Source of the DNA: Verrucomicrobiota bacterium
GTDB taxonomy: Bacteria > Verrucomicrobiota > Verrucomicrobiia > Chthoniobacterales > JAFAMB01
Direction of reading: 5' to 3'
DNA: 8,255 nt
NCBI GenBank assembly: GCA_019236035.1
Contig: JAFAJU010000360.1
Coordinates: 1 to 8,255, forward strand
This document shows, one piece after another, positions 6,801-8,255 of the stretch. The first letter of the stretch is position 1. Every line of letters begins with the position of its first letter. The notes under the pieces were generated by a model. That model searched no databases, had not been told where the DNA came from, and was given only the letters and a program-made list of their open reading frames with translations. Made by a program: the position numbers and the translations under genes.

Positions 6801-6967
6801 CGACGAATGGCAAGGGCTTGTCGATGAGTCACGCGGAGAGAGTTCGCGAGGCCTTGGGAAACATGTATATGGACATCAGCTGTTCGTATTGTGGCAGTAC
6901 GAAAGTAATTCGCGCCGGAGCATGTGGGATCTGCACGGAGTGCGGCACGTCGCAGGGATGCAGCTAG
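3845..6967 (+). CDS. nrdJ: Class II (adenosylcobalamin-dependent) ribonucleotide reductase NrdJ
   Basis: The 1040-residue enzyme reduces ribonucleotides to deoxyribonucleotides using a cobalamin-generated thiyl radical, in the cytosol and independent of oxygen. By comparison with the Thermotoga maritima class II enzyme, NPCSE at 404-408 supplies Asn404, the thiyl-radical Cys406 and Glu408; Cys200 (in ASACF) and Cys417 (in TACNLASLNL) are the redox pair. APTGTIGFLMDCDTTGIEPD at 601-620 is the conserved barrel motif. A basic N-terminus (12-30) precedes the catalytic part, and no ATP-cone is seen. After the barrel, 792-812 reads as a short coiled coil (RVADLEKEIETLRAAM); a TSCPD-type domain follows at about 820-920. 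The C-terminus has clustered cysteines (1013, 1016, 1027, 1030, 1033, 1039), a zinc-ribbon-like or redox-shuttling tail. Length and layout match the large NrdJ type. The gene has its own promoter, tandem NrdR boxes and strong ribosome site, and appears to be transcribed alone. Confidence 0.97.
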   Translation: MIKLKTGVRTSDLRPRGRRSRARKKSGLKFQRFFSQEGISPFDEIEWERRTAEITDDSGKVIFRQEDVEVPKSWSALATKIAVSKYFYGDIAHGTDPYQGGRESSVRQLVHRVTRTISDWGMKDGYFTEEASAEAFYNDLTWLCLNQHGAFNSPVWINVGLYQQYEIGRGCGQGNYFFNRDAGEAERAPTQYEYPQASACFIQAVDDTMEDIMRLATSEAMLFKYGSGTGSDLSTLRSTREKLSGGGRPSGPLSFLKVYDQVANVVKSGGKTRRAAKMNTLKDWHPDIEEFIEAKAKEEKKAWALIEQGYDGSYNGEAYGSIMYQNENLSIRVSDEFMNAAIDGKEWWTRNVVSGESCERKEARSLLRKVAEGTYICGDPGMQFDSTIHKWHTCKGTGRQNSTNPCSEYLFLDNTACNLASLNLMKFRRPDGGFDVERFKAAVRVFITAQEILVDNASYPTKEIAENSHIFRTLGLGFANLGALIMSYGLGYDSDEARALAGSITAIMTGEAYAQSARTASEMGPFSGYRDSRATGFTKTVAEDNVDSMQEVIRLHRQHCDMIDDSIEFGYLKKEAIEVWNNVIALGKREGFRNAQVTVLAPTGTIGFLMDCDTTGIEPDIALVKYKLLAGGGMLKIVNQTVKPALEKLGYAPDQIEKILAHINEHDTIEDVVIPESHSVIRSGLKAEDLPVFDCAFKPFKGERSLHYLGHLRMMAACQPFLSGAISKTVNMPNSATVDEITNTYIEGWRLGLKAVAIYRDGSKRSAPLNTRKTKDMGVEEAPEATAETGALRGRVADLEKEIETLRAAMEQPSRNRMPDTRVSLTHKFEIAGHEGYITVGLYQNSQPGELFIQMAKEGSTIGGLMDTVATLTSLALQYGVPLESLVKKFAYQRFEPSGFTKNPDIRNATSITDYVFRWLGCQFIRGYKEATAPSRSQPDLPMKEIADIERKAINRPVAELPRTAEKEIIDVITSRSNSEGTLGQATNGKGLSMSHAERVREALGNMYMDISCSYCGSTKVIRAGACGICTECGTSQGCS

Positions 6968-6976
6968 CACCGGAAC

Positions 6977-6993
6977 TTCCGGCTGAGCCGGAA
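6977..6993 (+). terminator. Hairpin just after nrdJ, possible first terminator
   Basis: TTCCGGC (6977-6983) pairs with GCCGGAA (6987-6993) around a three-base loop, nine bases after the nrdJ stop. Competing pairings exist: CCGGAA 6970-6975 with TTCCGG 6977-6982, and CGGAA 6989-6993 with TTCCG 6996-7000, the latter followed closely by TTTTT at 7004-7008. The T run is too far from the first stem for a classical terminator, so termination here may be partial, or it may protect the mRNA 3' end. Confidence 0.45.
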
Positions 6994-7050
6994 AATTCCG
7001 CTGTTTTTGTGGTAGTTTCGGGGGGGAAGCGCAAATAGCGCATAGACTAG

Positions 7051-7081
7051 GAAGCCCAGGCTAATGCCTGGGCTTCTGTTT
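7051..7081 (+). terminator. Rho-independent terminator of nrdJ
   Basis: GAAGCCCAGGC (7051-7061) pairs perfectly with GCCTGGGCTTC (7066-7076) around a TAAT loop, then TGTTT follows. The 11-bp GC-rich stem and T-rich tail make this a good intrinsic terminator. It separates nrdJ from the channel gene. Confidence 0.85.
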
Positions 7082-7190
7082 GACGCTCAAGGCTTGCCCC
7101 TGGACCCTGACCTGCCGTAACATTGATCGAGTCTAACAGACGCGGGAGTTGGGTTGGGTCTTATCGCAACTTCTCCCCCTTTTTCCGCTT

Positions 7191-7994
7191 ATGCCACAAA
7201 CCGCGCAGCCAAAGCATGTAGAAATGCACACAAGCCCCCAGGGGACCCAGCGAAGGCCAAAGCCGGTCTTCCGATTCTCTGTAGGTTACTTTCTGGGCGT
7301 GCTTGTTTTGAACATCCTCATCTCTCCATTCTTGGATCCGCTTCGAGGCGGGATTCTTATTGAGACGACGCTGATGACATTGGTTTTGCTGTTCGCCGTA
7401 CTTTCTATCGCCGGCGGCCGGAGAGCGCTGGTGGGGGTTGTGCTGGTGGCACCTGCAGCGCTAGGAGAATGGTTAAGTTTTTGGCGGCCGGAGATGTTGA
7501 TCTACGTGATGACCCGTGGAGCCGGCCTCTTGTTCATCGGGTTCGTAGTCGTTGAGCTCCTTCGCTTCATAGTGTATGCACCTCGCGTCGATTCTGAGGT
7601 TTTGTGCGCTGCTGTAGCAGGCTACCTGCTATCGGGGTTGGCATGGTCGCTTGCCTATACTCTATTGGGCCGCCTGGACCCGAATTCCTTTGTTTTCACC
7701 CTTGGCCCGAAGTCCACCGAGTCTATGAAGGGTTTCACCGCCCTTTACTTCAGTTTCATCACGCTTAGCACCGTCGGCTATGGTGATATCGTCCCGGTGT
7801 CGGGTCCGGCGCGGATGCTGGCCATGGTGGAGGCGATGTTTGGTATGTTTTATGTGACGCTGCTGATCGCTCGCCTGGTCTCACTCTACTCCTCCAAAAG
7901 TCCGCTCGAAGCCGTAAACGGCGAGAAAATAGCAGGTAAGAAAAGAATCAGGTCCGAAAACTCACAAACAAGCAGCAACAACCCGGAAGAATGA
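7191..7994 (+). CDS. Six-helix potassium-channel-like membrane protein (Ion_trans_2)
   Basis: From ATG 7191 the product has 267 residues. The C-terminal part holds a pore module: an outer helix (about 134-159), a pore helix and the potassium selectivity filter TVGYGD at 194-199, and an inner helix (about 208-233). Four hydrophobic segments precede it (about 30-46, 58-74, 79-97 and 102-128), giving six in all. The fourth has few regularly spaced Arg residues, so voltage sensing is doubtful. The last 30 residues are a polar cytosolic tail without an RCK/TrkA domain. It should conduct K+ across the inner membrane as a tetramer. The start is uncertain: in-frame TTG 7149 and ATG 7224 are alternatives, none with a well-placed Shine-Dalgarno. 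A weak promoter (TTGCCC 7094-7099, TAACAT 7118-7123) may lie upstream. Its TGA overlaps the start of the maltose-binding-protein gene, implying one mRNA. Confidence 0.85.
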   Translation: MPQTAQPKHVEMHTSPQGTQRRPKPVFRFSVGYFLGVLVLNILISPFLDPLRGGILIETTLMTLVLLFAVLSIAGGRRALVGVVLVAPAALGEWLSFWRPEMLIYVMTRGAGLLFIGFVVVELLRFIVYAPRVDSEVLCAAVAGYLLSGLAWSLAYTLLGRLDPNSFVFTLGPKSTESMKGFTALYFSFITLSTVGYGDIVPVSGPARMLAMVEAMFGMFYVTLLIARLVSLYSSKSPLEAVNGEKIAGKKRIRSENSQTSSNNPEE

Positions 7995-8255
7995 GGCTCA
8001 TTTGGCTGATAAAAGGCTCGCTGCTGGTCCTGTCGGCTTTGTTGCTGGCGCCGGTGAACCTGTTCGCCTGGACCAATGGGGAGCTTTTAATCTGGATGGA
8101 CGCGGACCGTGGCCATGCTCTCGAGGCGATTGCAAGGAAATTCGAAAAAGATTTTGGACTCAAAGTCACCATCGAGACACCCGAAAAGATTACAGACAGT
8201 TTCCCAATTGCTGCGCAAATGGCGAGAGGTCCCGACATTGTCGTCTGGGCGCACG
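7991..8255 (+). CDS. malE: Maltose/maltodextrin-binding periplasmic protein, N-terminal part (truncated by window)
   Basis: The 88 visible residues begin with a signal peptide (about 1-26, ending NLFA) and continue into the N-terminal lobe of an ABC-transporter solute-binding protein. The segment from NGELLIWMDADRGH (29-42) through KFEKDFGLKVTIETPEK (50-66) to GPDIVVWAH (80-88) parallels E. coli MalE closely (GKLVIWINGDKGY, KKFEKDTGIKVTVEHPDK, GPDIIFWAH), which supports maltose/maltodextrin binding over a generic sugar-binding protein. The protein would deliver maltodextrins from the periplasm to a MalFGK-type importer; those genes may lie to the right. ATG 7991 overlaps the channel stop as ATGA; GGAAG at 7985-7989 is too close for a good Shine-Dalgarno, so translation probably couples to the channel gene. 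Confidence 0.9.
   Translation, partial: MRLIWLIKGSLLVLSALLLAPVNLFAWTNGELLIWMDADRGHALEAIARKFEKDFGLKVTIETPEKITDSFPIAAQMARGPDIVVWAH

Overview
The window carries a bacterial chromosomal segment of moderate-to-high GC. Gene content (a class II ribonucleotide reductase as the dominant gene, a cellulose-synthase-like glycosyltransferase, secreted proteins, mostly weak Shine-Dalgarno sites) and the GGTAGGG-type palindromic intergenic repeats fit Verrucomicrobiota or a related environmental phylum such as Acidobacteriota. This is an inference from style; no taxonomic marker gene is present.

Layout. (1) Bases 1-51 hold the last 16 codons of a plus-strand gene with a very acidic tail. It converges on a minus-strand gene (60-887) for an unrecognised secreted 275-residue protein. 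(2) A 143-bp divergent intergenic region leads to a plus-strand pair: a membrane-bound family 2 glycosyltransferase (1031-2539) and, five bases after its stop, an exported YkuD-type L,D-transpeptidase (2545-3258). Both point to the cell envelope. (3) A 586-bp non-coding stretch (3259-3844) holds REP-like palindromes (3311-3415, 3437-3458, 3543-3602). It is followed by a compact control region: two NrdR-box-like 16-mers 32 bp apart, a TATAAT -10 box inside the second, a leader with a good hairpin, and a strong Shine-Dalgarno. (4) The 1040-residue B12-dependent ribonucleotide reductase NrdJ (3845-6967) has its catalytic residues intact and ends before two hairpins, the second a good intrinsic terminator (7051-7081). 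(5) A six-helix potassium-channel-like protein (about 7191-7994) overlaps by four bases (ATGA) the start of a maltose-binding-protein homologue (7991 to the window end, truncated).

The best-supported regulatory story is NrdR control of nrdJ: the repressor boxes cover the promoter, so deoxynucleotide supply would be set by NrdR (nucleotide-sensing), with no cobalamin riboswitch recognised. The region is otherwise ordinary chromosomal sequence. I see no phage, CRISPR, transposase, rRNA or tRNA gene and no clear new multi-gene system. The items most worth checking are the NrdR/leader region, the palindrome cluster, and the channel-malE overlap.
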